DNA of 64,000 nucleotides from Planctomycetia bacterium (GTDB lineage: Bacteria > Planctomycetota > Brocadiia > Brocadiales > Brocadiaceae), in NCBI GenBank assembly GCA_015075005.1, contig JABTVC010000001.1:992001-1056000 (forward strand). Reading direction: 5' to 3'. The notes beneath the pieces are model-generated. The model was not told the origin of the DNA. It did not search any database and saw only the letters and a program-made list of their open reading frames with translations. A program made the position numbers and the translations under genes. Each line of letters starts with the position of its first letter. The stretch's first letter is position 1. Positions 8,549 to 18,897 of the stretch are shown piece after piece.

Positions 8549-11500
8549 ATGCAAAAAATAAAAATACTGGACAAATCAGTCTGCGATTCTGAGGAAAAAT
8601 ATCAGAAACTTCTCGATAGTTTCTATGAAGCCATTTTTATTGTAGATACAACATCAGGAACAATCATCGATGCAAATAAAAGGGCAGAATATCTGTTCGG
8701 ATATACCCGAAAAGAAATTATTGGTAAGAATGAGACAGACATTTACCTCAAGAGTGAATTGCAGCCTTACAGAGAGAACTCCGAAGAATGCACAAACGAA
8801 GAAGAATGCCTTGATCAAGATACATATATTGAACATAAAAACGGGCAGAAAATTCCTGTTGAAGTAAATGTTAGTTCTGCCATGTTGTATGACAGGGATG
8901 TCAATTATGTTTTTTTAAGGAATATTGCCGAACGCAAAATATATGAAAAAAAAATCAAGCAGTGGGCATTGCAACAAGAAGTTGTAGCGTTCATAGGCCA
9001 AAAGGCCTTGGAAGAACATGACCTTTCTATTTTATTGCATTTAATAGTTGAAAAAACTTCTCAAACCCTTGGTGTTAAACACGGCAAAATATTAGAACTC
9101 CTTCCTGATGGAAAGAGTCTGCTGTTACGGGCAGGAGTCGGGTGGAGAAAAGGATTAATTGGAAAAACAACTGTCATGGCCGGACTTAATTCTCAAGCTG
9201 GTTACACCCTGATTTCCAGGGAACCAGTGATCGTCAATGACCTTCGAACGGAAACGAGGTTCAGTGGCCCGCCATTGCTCCTCGAACATGGGCTGATTAG
9301 TGGTATGAGTGCCGTTATCTATGGCAAGGATAAACCATATGGAGTTATTGGTGTACATACGGCCAGAAAAAGGGAATTTGATATAAATGATGCCAATTTT
9401 TTACAAGCAGTAGCGAATATAATCGCTTCCGTAATTGAGCAAAAGCAACAAGATGATCAAATTCGCTTGTTGTTTCAGGCAGTAGAACAGAGCCTGGCTT
9501 CTGTTGTTGTTACCGATACGAAAGGCACTGTTGAATATGTTAATAAAAAATTTACCACAATAACCGGCTACACTTCTGAAGAGGTTATAGGAAAGAATCC
9601 CAGAATACTAAAATCAGACAAAAAAACTCCTGAAGAATACAAAGAACTTTGGGAAACTATTATCTCCGGCAGGGAATGGGTAGGAGAATTTCTCAATAAG
9701 AAGAAGGATGGACAAACGTTTTGGGAGTATGCCTTCATCTCACCAATAAGGAATCATGATGGGGAGATTACACATTTTCTTGCAATTAAAGAAGACATTA
9801 CCGAGCGTAAAAAAGCAGAGGAAGAACTACGGGAGTTTAGTAATTTCAATCAGACCCTTGTTGGATCTCTTCCCTTTGGTATAGATGTTGTAGACGAGGA
9901 AGGCAATATTCTCTATGTGAGTGAAACCTTGGAAGCCCTTGTGGGTAAAAAAACAAAAATACTAGGGGAAAAATGCTGGCATATTTACCGTGACAACAAA
10001 AAACAGTGTGAGAATTGCTGCCTGAGAGAAAGTTTAAAAATAAATACGAATACTATTGAATCAAAAGGTATCTTAGGTGGGAAAGTATTTCAGATAACAC
10101 ATGTTGGTTTAGTATATAAAGGGAAAAAGGCGTTTTTGGAGATTTTCAATGATATTACCGGCCTAAAGCAAGCCGAGGAAGAACTGCAGTTACGACATGA
10201 AGAGTTGTTACAATACTATGAAGAACTTGAAACACAAAAAAGGAATGTTGAAGAAAAGAATAATGAGTTGGAAAATGCAAAGAAGTTGGCGGATGAGGCC
10301 AGTCGTGCCAAGGGTGACTTCCTTGCCAACATGAGTCACGAGATACGCACGCCAATGAACGGTGTGATAGGTATGACTGATCTGTTGTTCGATACGGAAT
10401 TGACTCGGGAACAGCATGACTATGCAGAGACGATCCGTAATTGTGCCAACTCCTTGCTGTCCATTATTAATGATATCCTGGATTTATCCAAGATAGAGTC
10501 TGGCAAACTGGAGATGGAGAACATCGACTTCGACCTGCGTACTGCAGTGGAAGGTTCCATAGACATCCTTGTCATCGGGTCAGAGAAAAAAGGTCTGGAA
10601 ATTTCTTGTTTTATCGATCCGGAAGTACCGTCGCTTTTGCGCGGAGACCCTGGCCGGTTGCGACAGGTGCTGATTAATCTTGGTAATAATGCCATAAAAT
10701 TCACGAAAGCCGGTGAGGTAGCCATTGACGTGACCCTGGCCAAAGAAACTGATTCGCATGTAACCTTGCGGTGTGCTGTTCGAGACACCGGCATTGGCAT
10801 TCCTGCCGATCGTATGAAGAAATTGTTTCAGCCATTTTCTCAAGTAGATTCTTCTACCACCAGGATGTACGGTGGCACCGGGCTGGGGCTGGCGATTTCC
10901 AAACAGCTTGCCGAGATGATGGGTGGTCAAATAGGTGTGGAAAGCAAAGAGGATAAAGGATCGACGTTCTGGTTTACGGTAATACTGGAAAAACAACCCT
11001 CTGCCCGGCAACGAGTACCATATGAACCTGGCGTCATCGAGCATATACGCGTGCTGGTTGTCGATGACAATTATACGAACCGGCGTATCTTTCGTGCATA
11101 TCTCGAATCGTGGCGTTGTAGGGTTGAAGAGGCTGCCACGGCTGAGGAGGCAATGAAAAAGCTTCATGAGGCTATCAACGAAGGTAATCGGTTTCGGATT
11201 GCCTTGATTGACCGTTGTATGCCGAAGGCAGATGGAGAATCGCTTTGTAAGGAAATCAAGTCAGATGCTCAGCTCAAAGACCTGATCCTGGTGATACTGA
11301 CTTCTGTTGGCATGCGTGGGGATGCGGAGTATTTTAAAAGGCTGGGATTTGCAGCATATCTGCTCAAACCGGTAAAACAGTCACAGTTGTTCGAATGTCT
11401 CAGGATTATTACTGGAAAAACTGCGGGCGTCGGAAAAGATGCTCCAGGTCGGATCGTTACGCGTTATTCCATATCCGAGGATCACAAGCAACGTCTTCGC

Positions 11501-11938
11501 ATCCTCGTGGCAGAGGATAACGTTATCAATCAGAAGGTTGTCATGCGTATTTTGGAGAAGAAACTCGGGTATAGCGCAGATGTAGTTCCTGATGGGAAGG
11601 AGGCCGTAGAGTCGCTAGAGAGATCGGATTACAGTCTTGTTCTGATGGACTGCCAGATGCCCGGGCTGGACGGTTATGAAGCTACCCGTATCATACGGAA
11701 TGAGAATTCACCTGTCAGGAACCATAATATCCCGATAATAGCCATGACTGCCAACGCCATGCATGGTGACCGCGAGAAGTGTCTTGAGGCAGGCATGAAC
11801 GATTATGTTACCAAACCAGTTAACATGCAGGTACTTGCCGATGCAATCAAGCGGAACCTCCAGGCTGGAATAGAGAAACCCCCGTCGAATTTGTTGTCTA
11901 TGTCGAAAGAACCAAAAACAGAAAGTAGCAAAATGTGA
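8549..11938 (+). CDS. Hybrid sensor histidine kinase (PAS-GAF-PAS-PAS-HisKA-HATPase-REC-REC)
   Basis: A 1129-residue kinase without convincing membrane helices, so probably cytoplasmic. PAS about 12-130, GAF about 150-305, PAS about 310-430, a third PAS about 430-545, then a glutamate/lysine-rich coiled coil. The phosphorylation site is H597 in SHEIRTP. ATP-binding motifs are NLGNNAIKF near 705, DTGIGIP and GGTGLGLAI near 774. Two receiver domains follow: the first (from about 832) with D888 in LIDRCMP, the second (from about 983) with D1034 in LMDCQMP and K in VTKPV. The separate HPt protein directly downstream is the obvious phosphotransfer partner, giving a phosphorelay towards the response regulator at 12512. 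Position between synthase and exporter genes suggests it controls the polysaccharide. Confidence 0.93.
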   Translation: MQKIKILDKSVCDSEEKYQKLLDSFYEAIFIVDTTSGTIIDANKRAEYLFGYTRKEIIGKNETDIYLKSELQPYRENSEECTNEEECLDQDTYIEHKNGQKIPVEVNVSSAMLYDRDVNYVFLRNIAERKIYEKKIKQWALQQEVVAFIGQKALEEHDLSILLHLIVEKTSQTLGVKHGKILELLPDGKSLLLRAGVGWRKGLIGKTTVMAGLNSQAGYTLISREPVIVNDLRTETRFSGPPLLLEHGLISGMSAVIYGKDKPYGVIGVHTARKREFDINDANFLQAVANIIASVIEQKQQDDQIRLLFQAVEQSLASVVVTDTKGTVEYVNKKFTTITGYTSEEVIGKNPRILKSDKKTPEEYKELWETIISGREWVGEFLNKKKDGQTFWEYAFISPIRNHDGEITHFLAIKEDITERKKAEEELREFSNFNQTLVGSLPFGIDVVDEEGNILYVSETLEALVGKKTKILGEKCWHIYRDNKKQCENCCLRESLKINTNTIESKGILGGKVFQITHVGLVYKGKKAFLEIFNDITGLKQAEEELQLRHEELLQYYEELETQKRNVEEKNNELENAKKLADEASRAKGDFLANMSHEIRTPMNGVIGMTDLLFDTELTREQHDYAETIRNCANSLLSIINDILDLSKIESGKLEMENIDFDLRTAVEGSIDILVIGSEKKGLEISCFIDPEVPSLLRGDPGRLRQVLINLGNNAIKFTKAGEVAIDVTLAKETDSHVTLRCAVRDTGIGIPADRMKKLFQPFSQVDSSTTRMYGGTGLGLAISKQLAEMMGGQIGVESKEDKGSTFWFTVILEKQPSARQRVPYEPGVIEHIRVLVVDDNYTNRRIFRAYLESWRCRVEEAATAEEAMKKLHEAINEGNRFRIALIDRCMPKADGESLCKEIKSDAQLKDLILVILTSVGMRGDAEYFKRLGFAAYLLKPVKQSQLFECLRIITGKTAGVGKDAPGRIVTRYSISEDHKQRLRILVAEDNVINQKVVMRILEKKLGYSADVVPDGKEAVESLERSDYSLVLMDCQMPGLDGYEATRIIRNENSPVRNHNIPIIAMTANAMHGDREKCLEAGMNDYVTKPVNMQVLADAIKRNLQAGIEKPPSNLLSMSKEPKTESSKM

Positions 11939-11999
11939 CAGAATTGATTTACCTGGTATGAGTGTGAAAAGCATCTTGATTGTAAGGAGGAAATTGAGT

Positions 12000-12398
12000 A
12001 TGAAAGCAAATTCAAATGACATCAATGATTGCAGTGAACGAAAGTGGCAAAACAACGAGACCGTATTTAACAAGAATGATGCCCTTGAAATAATGAGTGG
12101 TGATGATGAATTTCTCAAAGAACTGGCAGAAATATTTATTGATGACTTCCCTGAGCAAACTTCAAAAATAAAGGAGGCTATTCATAGCCACGATAGTAGC
12201 GCCCTGGAAAAAGCAGCTCATAAACTGAAGGGGGCGGTTGCCAATTTTGGAAATAATGTTGTGTTTACAGCAGCATTGAATTTAGAGATGATGGGAAGAG
12301 AAAACAGATGGGACGATGTTGAAGAAACCTACGGAGGGTTGATGAGGGAAGCAGAACGTCTAGCGTATGAGTTGAGAGAATTTGTTAAATCCAAATAA
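12000..12398 (+). CDS. HPt histidine phosphotransfer protein
   Basis: A 132-residue single-domain HPt protein. The ATG at 12000 is chosen because AAGGAGG (11984-11990) sits 9 bases upstream; the longer open frame from 11958 has no such site. H74 in KAAHKLKGAVANFG is the phospho-accepting histidine, followed by the usual K and G residues of the four-helix bundle. It lies 61 bases after the hybrid kinase and before a REC-GGDEF protein, so it probably relays phosphate between them. Confidence 0.9.
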   Translation: MKANSNDINDCSERKWQNNETVFNKNDALEIMSGDDEFLKELAEIFIDDFPEQTSKIKEAIHSHDSSALEKAAHKLKGAVANFGNNVVFTAALNLEMMGRENRWDDVEETYGGLMREAERLAYELREFVKSK

Positions 12399-12423
12399 CA
12401 CTTGCATTTTGACCCTGTGTATG

Positions 12424-12470
12424 TTACATAAGTACGGTTACAGATAAGTAACGATTACAGATAAGTAACG
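12424..12470. repeat. Short direct repeats ahead of the diguanylate cyclase gene
   Basis: TTACAGATAAGTAACG occurs at 12438-12453 and again at 12455-12470, a 17-base period. A shorter version, TTACATAAGTACGG, precedes it at 12424-12437. The three units fill most of the gap between the HPt stop and the cyclase start at 12512, so they may be a regulator binding site or a slippage product. Confidence 0.65.
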
Positions 12471-12511
12471 GAAGACAATAAACAGTGGAATTGAGCAGTT
12501 GTAGGTGGAAT

Positions 12512-14140
12512 ATGAAAATATTAATAGCTGAAGATGAAAACACCACACGACGGAAATTAGAGAAGTTTTTGGAAGACATGGAATATGAAGTTATATCGTG
12601 CAAGGATGGTCTTGATGCCTGGGAGATCATTCAGTCTGAAGATGCCCCAAACCTTCTCATCCTCGACTGGATGATGCCAGGTATGAATGGCGTGGAGATA
12701 TGCCGTAAGGTTCGGGAACAGGGCAGAGAACCGTATACGTATATCCTCTTGCTTACCATGAAAGACAAGCAGGAGGATATTATTTATGGAATGGAAGCAG
12801 GTGCAGATGACTATATCACTAAGCCATTCAATCAACACGAACTCGGGGTACGCCTGAAAGCCGGAAGGCGGATTGTTGAAATGAATAAAGAGCTTTTAGA
12901 TGCACGCGAAGTTTTGCATAAAAAGGTAATCTATGACAATCTAACCGGTTTATATAGCCGCCACTATATGACGGAAATTCTTGAGAAGGAATATGCCCGC
13001 GCATTAAGACATCAAACCGATTTATCATGTCTGCTGCTTGATATAGATTATTTCAAAGTCATCAACGATACATTTGGACACGTTTTCGGTGATGCAGTAT
13101 TACGTGAATTTTCTGCCTGTTTAAAAGAGGAAGTAAGAAAGTATGACTTTCTTTTCCGGTATGGCGGAGAAGAGTTCATGATACTTCTCCCAAATACAGG
13201 TATTGACGGTGCACTGAGTGTGGCCGAAAAAATTCGCTCTACCTTTGAGACAAAAACGTATAAGGATGGAGTCAATGTAACAATTGCAACCGTGAGTATA
13301 GGTGTGGCATCAGTGAAAAATCATCAGCCATCCGAAAGTACCGAACTTATAGCATTTGCAGACAAGGCTCTTTACCGCTCTAAGTCAGAAGGGAGAAATA
13401 AAGTCAGTGTTTACATGAATGACTCTCCAATGCAATCTTCGGAAGATAAGATTAGCAAAAACAAGGATTGCGGATACCTAAGGGAAAACATCTCCTCTAT
13501 TTTGGAAAAAACAAAAAAGGCATCTATTCAATCTTTATGTCTCATGGTTCGAAATTTTGGAGCTGCGGAATACCTGAAGCATAACCACCAGGTAGTGCAA
13601 TATATTGAACTTATAGGGAAAAGGTTTAATCTTCCTTCTTCTGTTATCGAGTCCTTTAAAAACGCGGCATTGCTTCATGACAACTTTAAAATCCTGCTGA
13701 AAAAAACGTTAAAAAGCAAACGTAAAGGTCTGAATACCAGCGAAAAGCTGGAGATTGAAAGCCATCCTGATATGATGGCAGAACTGACCGGATTATTCGA
13801 CTTTTTTGCCAATGAAAGATCGATTCTTCAGCACCATCATGAAAATTTTGATGGATCTGGTTATCCCGTGGGGCTTAAAGGTAATGAAATACCCCTGGGT
13901 GCCAGGATATTTGCCATAGTCGATGCAATGGTTGCCATGTCATCCGAACGATCTTTCAGGGAAAACCTTTCGCCTGAAGATATGATTAAAGAATTCGCTG
14001 ATAGTGCCGGAAGGCAGTTTGATCCCAAACTGGTTGTTATTTTTTTTGATATCATGGAGAAGCAAGGACTGCTCGCTGTGCCAGAAGCAGTTTTAATGAA
14101 GGCAAAGAAAAAAGTACGGGAGTTGATAGTTGAACGGTAG
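12512..14140 (+). CDS. Response regulator with GGDEF and HD-GYP-like domains
   Basis: A 542-residue c-di-GMP enzyme. The ATG at 12512 (MKILIAEDEN) is preferred over the GTG at 12485 because AGGTGG lies 5 bases before it and receiver domains start in just this way. REC: D52 in LDWMMPG and KPF. GGDEF: active-site GGEEF at 218-222, with an inhibitory I-site RKYD at 209-212 exactly five residues upstream, so product-inhibited cyclase activity is expected. HD-GYP-like domain: H389-D390, but HDNFK instead of HDIGK, then HHHENFDGSGYP. The phosphodiesterase half is thus partly degenerate. It would set the c-di-GMP level read by the PilZ domains of the two synthases. Confidence 0.9.
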   Translation: MKILIAEDENTTRRKLEKFLEDMEYEVISCKDGLDAWEIIQSEDAPNLLILDWMMPGMNGVEICRKVREQGREPYTYILLLTMKDKQEDIIYGMEAGADDYITKPFNQHELGVRLKAGRRIVEMNKELLDAREVLHKKVIYDNLTGLYSRHYMTEILEKEYARALRHQTDLSCLLLDIDYFKVINDTFGHVFGDAVLREFSACLKEEVRKYDFLFRYGGEEFMILLPNTGIDGALSVAEKIRSTFETKTYKDGVNVTIATVSIGVASVKNHQPSESTELIAFADKALYRSKSEGRNKVSVYMNDSPMQSSEDKISKNKDCGYLRENISSILEKTKKASIQSLCLMVRNFGAAEYLKHNHQVVQYIELIGKRFNLPSSVIESFKNAALLHDNFKILLKKTLKSKRKGLNTSEKLEIESHPDMMAELTGLFDFFANERSILQHHHENFDGSGYPVGLKGNEIPLGARIFAIVDAMVAMSSERSFRENLSPEDMIKEFADSAGRQFDPKLVVIFFDIMEKQGLLAVPEAVLMKAKKKVRELIVER

Positions 14141-14193
14141 TCCTGAAGTCATAACATATGGACACTCGCTGAAGGAAAAGAGAATTAGTTGAT

Positions 14194-15087
14194 ATGAATC
14201 TTGATAAAATTTCCATACTCATCTCTAAGATAAATTCCATACCCACATTACCAACCGTGGCGTGCCAGGTTATAGAAATTACTGCCGATCCAAACAGCAC
14301 CGCAGATGACCTTTCGAAAGTTATTATTCCTGATATATCCCTTACCACAAAGCTGCTTAAAATGGCCAATTCCACATTTTTTGGCGCAATAAGGGGGGTT
14401 AACTCATTGCAGCACGCCATAACGGTTTTGGGCTTTACAGAGGTGAGAAACCTGGTTATATCTGCAGTTGTATTTGAGAGTTTCATGAAAATTGAGAAAG
14501 AGGGAAATTATGACATTGGAAAATTTTGGAAACATTCATTTGTTTGTGGTCTTGCTGCAAAGATTATTGCGGCCGAGGTAAAAAAAGCGGGCAATGAATT
14601 TTTTGTAGCAGGTCTCATACATGATATAGGGAAGCTGATTGTTTACCTTACTCTGCCTAATGAATTTTTCAAACTGGTTGAAGCCGCAAGGCATCTGAAA
14701 TTGAAATTCATGGCCTTTGAGACAGAGAAAGAAATCACAGGAATGACTCATGACGAAGTTGGAATGAGGCTTCTGAAAAAGTGGATGTTTCCGGAAAGTT
14801 TACTGAAGGCCGTTGGGTTTCATCATCGCCTCCAGGAAACAGATAAAAAATCTCTTTTACCCGTAGTTGTACATATGGCTGATATATTTGCTCATCTATA
14901 CGAGATGCAAACGGTGGTAGAAGTGGGTGACCCTTGTAAGACTGAAACACTATTTCCCGATATAATCAAACTGGCTCAATCGTATGACATAGCATGGGAT
15001 GAGTCTGACCTGAACAGGCTTCAACAGTCGTTGACAGAGTGTATTGAAAAAGAGGCGGTTGCATTTAACCTGTTTTTCGGGAATTAA
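14194..15087 (+). CDS. HDOD-domain signalling protein
   Basis: A 297-residue HDOD protein. The opening ISKINSIPTLPTVACQVIEI and the following PDISLTTKLLKMANSTFFG are characteristic. An HD-like core (LIHDIGKL) is kept in the middle and FHHR near residue 211. HDOD proteins act as scaffolds in two-component and c-di-GMP circuits and usually lack known enzyme activity. The gene follows the cyclase by about 50 bases on the same strand and belongs to the regulatory block of the polysaccharide locus. Confidence 0.88.
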   Translation: MNLDKISILISKINSIPTLPTVACQVIEITADPNSTADDLSKVIIPDISLTTKLLKMANSTFFGAIRGVNSLQHAITVLGFTEVRNLVISAVVFESFMKIEKEGNYDIGKFWKHSFVCGLAAKIIAAEVKKAGNEFFVAGLIHDIGKLIVYLTLPNEFFKLVEAARHLKLKFMAFETEKEITGMTHDEVGMRLLKKWMFPESLLKAVGFHHRLQETDKKSLLPVVVHMADIFAHLYEMQTVVEVGDPCKTETLFPDIIKLAQSYDIAWDESDLNRLQQSLTECIEKEAVAFNLFFGN

Positions 15088-15274
15088 TGCAGTTGTCAAG
15101 ACTCGATATCTAGTCAAAAATTTCCTTGTGATTGCCTTTAAGCGGGGGGAATAAATCGCCTGCGTTAAGCGCTCCGGCTTATTCGGGGTAGAGTTATAAA
15201 ACCTTTTCGATGCATTTCCCTTAATAGATTGCCTGGCTGTACGCTATTCTGAAGAGGGTTGAAATAGTGGGAAC

Positions 15275-18200
15275 ATGAAAAAAGTATTGGTCGTGGTTGT
15301 TCTGGGATTTTTCGCCCTTTTTGGTCTCATAGTACCCCTTCACGCACAGGAAAAGAAAGAAGATGAGTTGTTGCTCTTCTTAATGGCGGCCAGAAATGCC
15401 GAGAAGGCAGGATGGGTAAATAAAGCCATTCAACGATACGAGGCATACCTCAAAAAATCCGGAAGATAAAGATGTCGGGCTGGAATTTGCCGATTATTTA
15501 CAGGATCGTGGGCACCTTCAGAAGGCGGGGAAGCATTACGACATTTTAATACAGAAAATGGGTGGTGCGCAGGAAGGGAATGATGGTTTTACCAAAAGAC
15601 TTATGCTGCATGCGGCTCGAAATGCGCTCAAAAACAAGCAGGAGGATCGTGCTGCCGGTTATTATAAGCAGGCGTTCGTATGTGACGAGAGAGATTCAAG
15701 GGTTGCTCTGGAAATAGCTGGTGTCTTCTCCGGTTTAGAGAGGTTTGAAGAAGCCCTTGGACTGTGCGAAAAGGCCTTGCGTAATGATCCACAAAATCTG
15801 GAAGCCCTGACTCTGAAAATTAACCTTTTGGTACGTCTGAAAAAATATGCCGAAGCAGGTGAAGCACTGGCAAAAATTCCGTATGAAGAAGATAACATGA
15901 AATTGCTGCAGCTCGCGGCTGATGTTGATGCGTGGTCAGGAAATTATGACAAGGCAATTGAAAAATACCAAAAGCTGGTTAAACAGTTTCCCGGAAATCG
16001 TAACATGTGGTCTCAATATATTAAGGTTCTATCATGGGCAAAGAAGTGGTCTTTAATAGTAGATGAAACACAAAAGGCCGGGGATACCATGGAGATTACT
16101 GACGAAATCCGCTCTTTTTTGGTCGATGCATATCTGTCAGTGGGGGAGGAAGAAAAAGCCATCGGGGCATGGAAGGCAATACACAAAGAGTCCGATTCCT
16201 GGCGTGCTGCTGCCTTGTCGATCGTTGACAAATTCCTTTCCCTGAGAAAACTGACAGAGGCATCACATATACTCGAAGAAATTGTATCGATCAGTAAACC
16301 CGTCCCGGAAGCACACCTGCTGGCAAAACTGGCAATGATTTCTGCCTACCGGGGAATGCCGGGAAAGGGGCTTGAAATCCTGAATCAATTTCCCGTCTCT
16401 TCTCAGTCAAAACCCATTATTGACATTACAAAGGCTGAAATATTTGCTTTAACAGGGCGATATGAGGATGCACTGTCAATTCTCCATACCCTGGAAGTGG
16501 ACAAGGGAATCGGATTACGCCCACAAATAATAGAACTGGAATGCTACTACGCACTCGAGAAAGATGAAATACTCCTTGAAAAATCATCCCCGGTATTACA
16601 AAAGCTATCTCCCGTGGAGCAGGTGGATACATCAAAGGTCTTAACGCTGCGCATTCTTTCCCAAATACGCATGGGACTTTATGAAAAGGCAGAAAAAGAA
16701 ATTGAATTGTTATCAAAGCCAGACACAAGAGATTTGGGCCCGGCAATTCTTACGGTTTTATTTTATGATGCTCAAAGACAATTAAAATCGTGCGAGGAGT
16801 CAATGCATGTTTTAGGCAAGGCATTATCTTTGGTTTCAACGGAAACAGAAATGGTCAGACCGCAACTTCTTGATGACGTGCCACTATCCGCCTGGAAAAT
16901 CGCAGATGAGATAGCTATGCATCGAAATCCGGAAGTATCTGCCCATCGGGCAAAGGCAGAATTTAAGGCCGGTAATTTTCAGCGGTCTTTATCACTTTAC
17001 AAAGCACTGGATGAAAACAAGACGGATACAGGATATAAACTTGGGATGGTGGAATGTTACTTGAATCTCAACGAAGAGGACGAAGCAAACAGGGTATTCG
17101 ATGAGATTCACTTACCTGCGGTGACTGAGAAGGAAATAGCCCGTTACTTTGAGGTCTTGGTTGCCTTGAAACGAAACAAACAGTCACTTTATGCCGGGTT
17201 GTCCTTATTGCCAAAGGACATTTCAGAAAAGATACCTGTTAAAGCGATTATGATAATCGCAAATATTCAATCAGGTGACGATGATGTTGCGCAGGGGATA
17301 ATAAAAAAATATCTTTCATGCCGGCTGGAAGATAAAGTTGTTTTTCAAGCCATCATGGAGCAGGTCGGATACTTTGACAGGGGCAAGCAAGGCAAGAACT
17401 ATGAGTTTGCAAAAGATTGGTTGTGCCAGGCGGTTGAACAATTTCACCGCGATACCGGGATTCGGTATCAATATGCCAAACTGCTGGCTACCCACAATGA
17501 TTATGATGGAGCCATAGAACAATTCTCTATACTACAAACGAGTGACCCAAAGGATGTGAGAATTATCAGATGGCTTGCACAGGTGAATTCATGGGGTCAT
17601 GAATATAAAGAATCTTTGATGTGGTACGATAGGTATCTTGAAGAACGGCCGGCTGACGTTAAACGACGCCGCGAAGTGGCAAGGGTGTATGGGTGGGCTT
17701 TGCGGTTACGGGAGGCTAATGATGCCTACGAAATACTTTGTCATGATTATCCGGAAGATACTGAATTATATTGGGAGTGGGAGGCAAAGAGGAATGCCTG
17801 GCTGGAGAGAAAACGGACTGCAATTTCTTTTTATACCAGGCTGGTCGAACGGCATCCGGAAGACGCGGAACTGTTATTCGATTTGGGTCAAATGTACTCC
17901 CGGCTGAATCTGAGCACAAAGGCAGAAGATGCTTACAGGAAATTGCTGGTCTATGCGCCGGAACATAATCGCGCCTTATATGCTGAAGAATCTGAACAAT
18001 GGAGGCGCAGGCAATCAATATGGCTGAAACAATCATATATCCACCAGAAAGGCAGTGGTGATGATTTTGGAAATTTTGAAATCACCATGTTTAGGACAGA
18101 TGCCGAATATGCACCAGCAAGACTTTTCGAGGCCATGGACCTCTCATTGGGCTTGGGAAATACCGTTTTTAAATTCAAGGAACACGGTGGCTCAACAGCT

Positions 18201-18890
18201 GAACACCTCACCTTACAGGCAAACAAGTATTTCGAGAATGGGATAGCCGCATTTTTTGATGGTGAATTATCTACCTATTCAGAAAACCGCCATGAAACGG
18301 GGCAGTTTGGAACAGGTGTGGATTATAGGTTGTTAGACCTGTTTGATGTCTCGCTGTTAGGAGGCAGGGAGGATGTGCTGCAAAATTTCAATACCCTGGA
18401 CAACAGGCGCGGACGTTATTATGGCGGCGGACGTTTTGCGTGGGATGTGTCTCAACGTCTTGACATTTCGAGTCAAATAAAAAAGTACTGGTATAATGAC
18501 AGGAATAACGGCACAGAGGATTATACGGTGGTTGGTTACAAATTATCTTTGTATCCCAAAATTCTTAAATTGGTAATAGAAACCTATGGGTTTGATGCGC
18601 ATTCAAGACAGGACGAATATTGGTCTCCGAATGGTTACCGGAAATATATGGGTGGGATTATCTGGAGACATTATGTGGGTGAGGAACATTTTAGCGGCGC
18701 ACCAAAACTCTATTACGAGCTTGCCATAAAACAAGGTGTGGATTCCGACAGTATTGATTTTACTGCACCAAAGTTTGAATTTGGATGGGATAGTCAGAGG
18801 CGTTGGAATGTAGGACTTGAAATAAAGCCTGTACGGTCGACTGTCTATGATGAAGAACAGGCTGGGGTGTTTTTTAATGTACGTTTTTAA
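15275..18890 (+). CDS. TPR/beta-barrel outer-membrane polysaccharide exporter, BcsC/PgaA-like (frameshifted)
   Basis: About 1204 residues after one repair. A signal peptide (MKKVLVVVVLGFFALFGL..., cleavage after LHA) opens the gene at 15275. The frame stops at 15469, but if one A is removed from the A6 run near 15451-15456 it continues as PEDKDVGLEFADYLQDRG into the large frame. A long TPR superhelix runs to about residue 890. The last 300 or so residues alternate aromatic and polar residues and end in FFNVRF, with the terminal Phe typical of outer-membrane barrels. This is the plan of BcsC, PgaA and PelB, which lead a glucan through periplasm and outer membrane. A GH8 gene follows by 7 bases, as bcsZ accompanies bcsC. 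Confidence 0.82.
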
Positions 18891-18897
18891 TAATGCA

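Noticed and set aside
15088..15274. Riboswitch in the leader of the exporter gene
   Set aside because: GC-rich pairing is visible but no motif of a c-di-GMP riboswitch could be matched.
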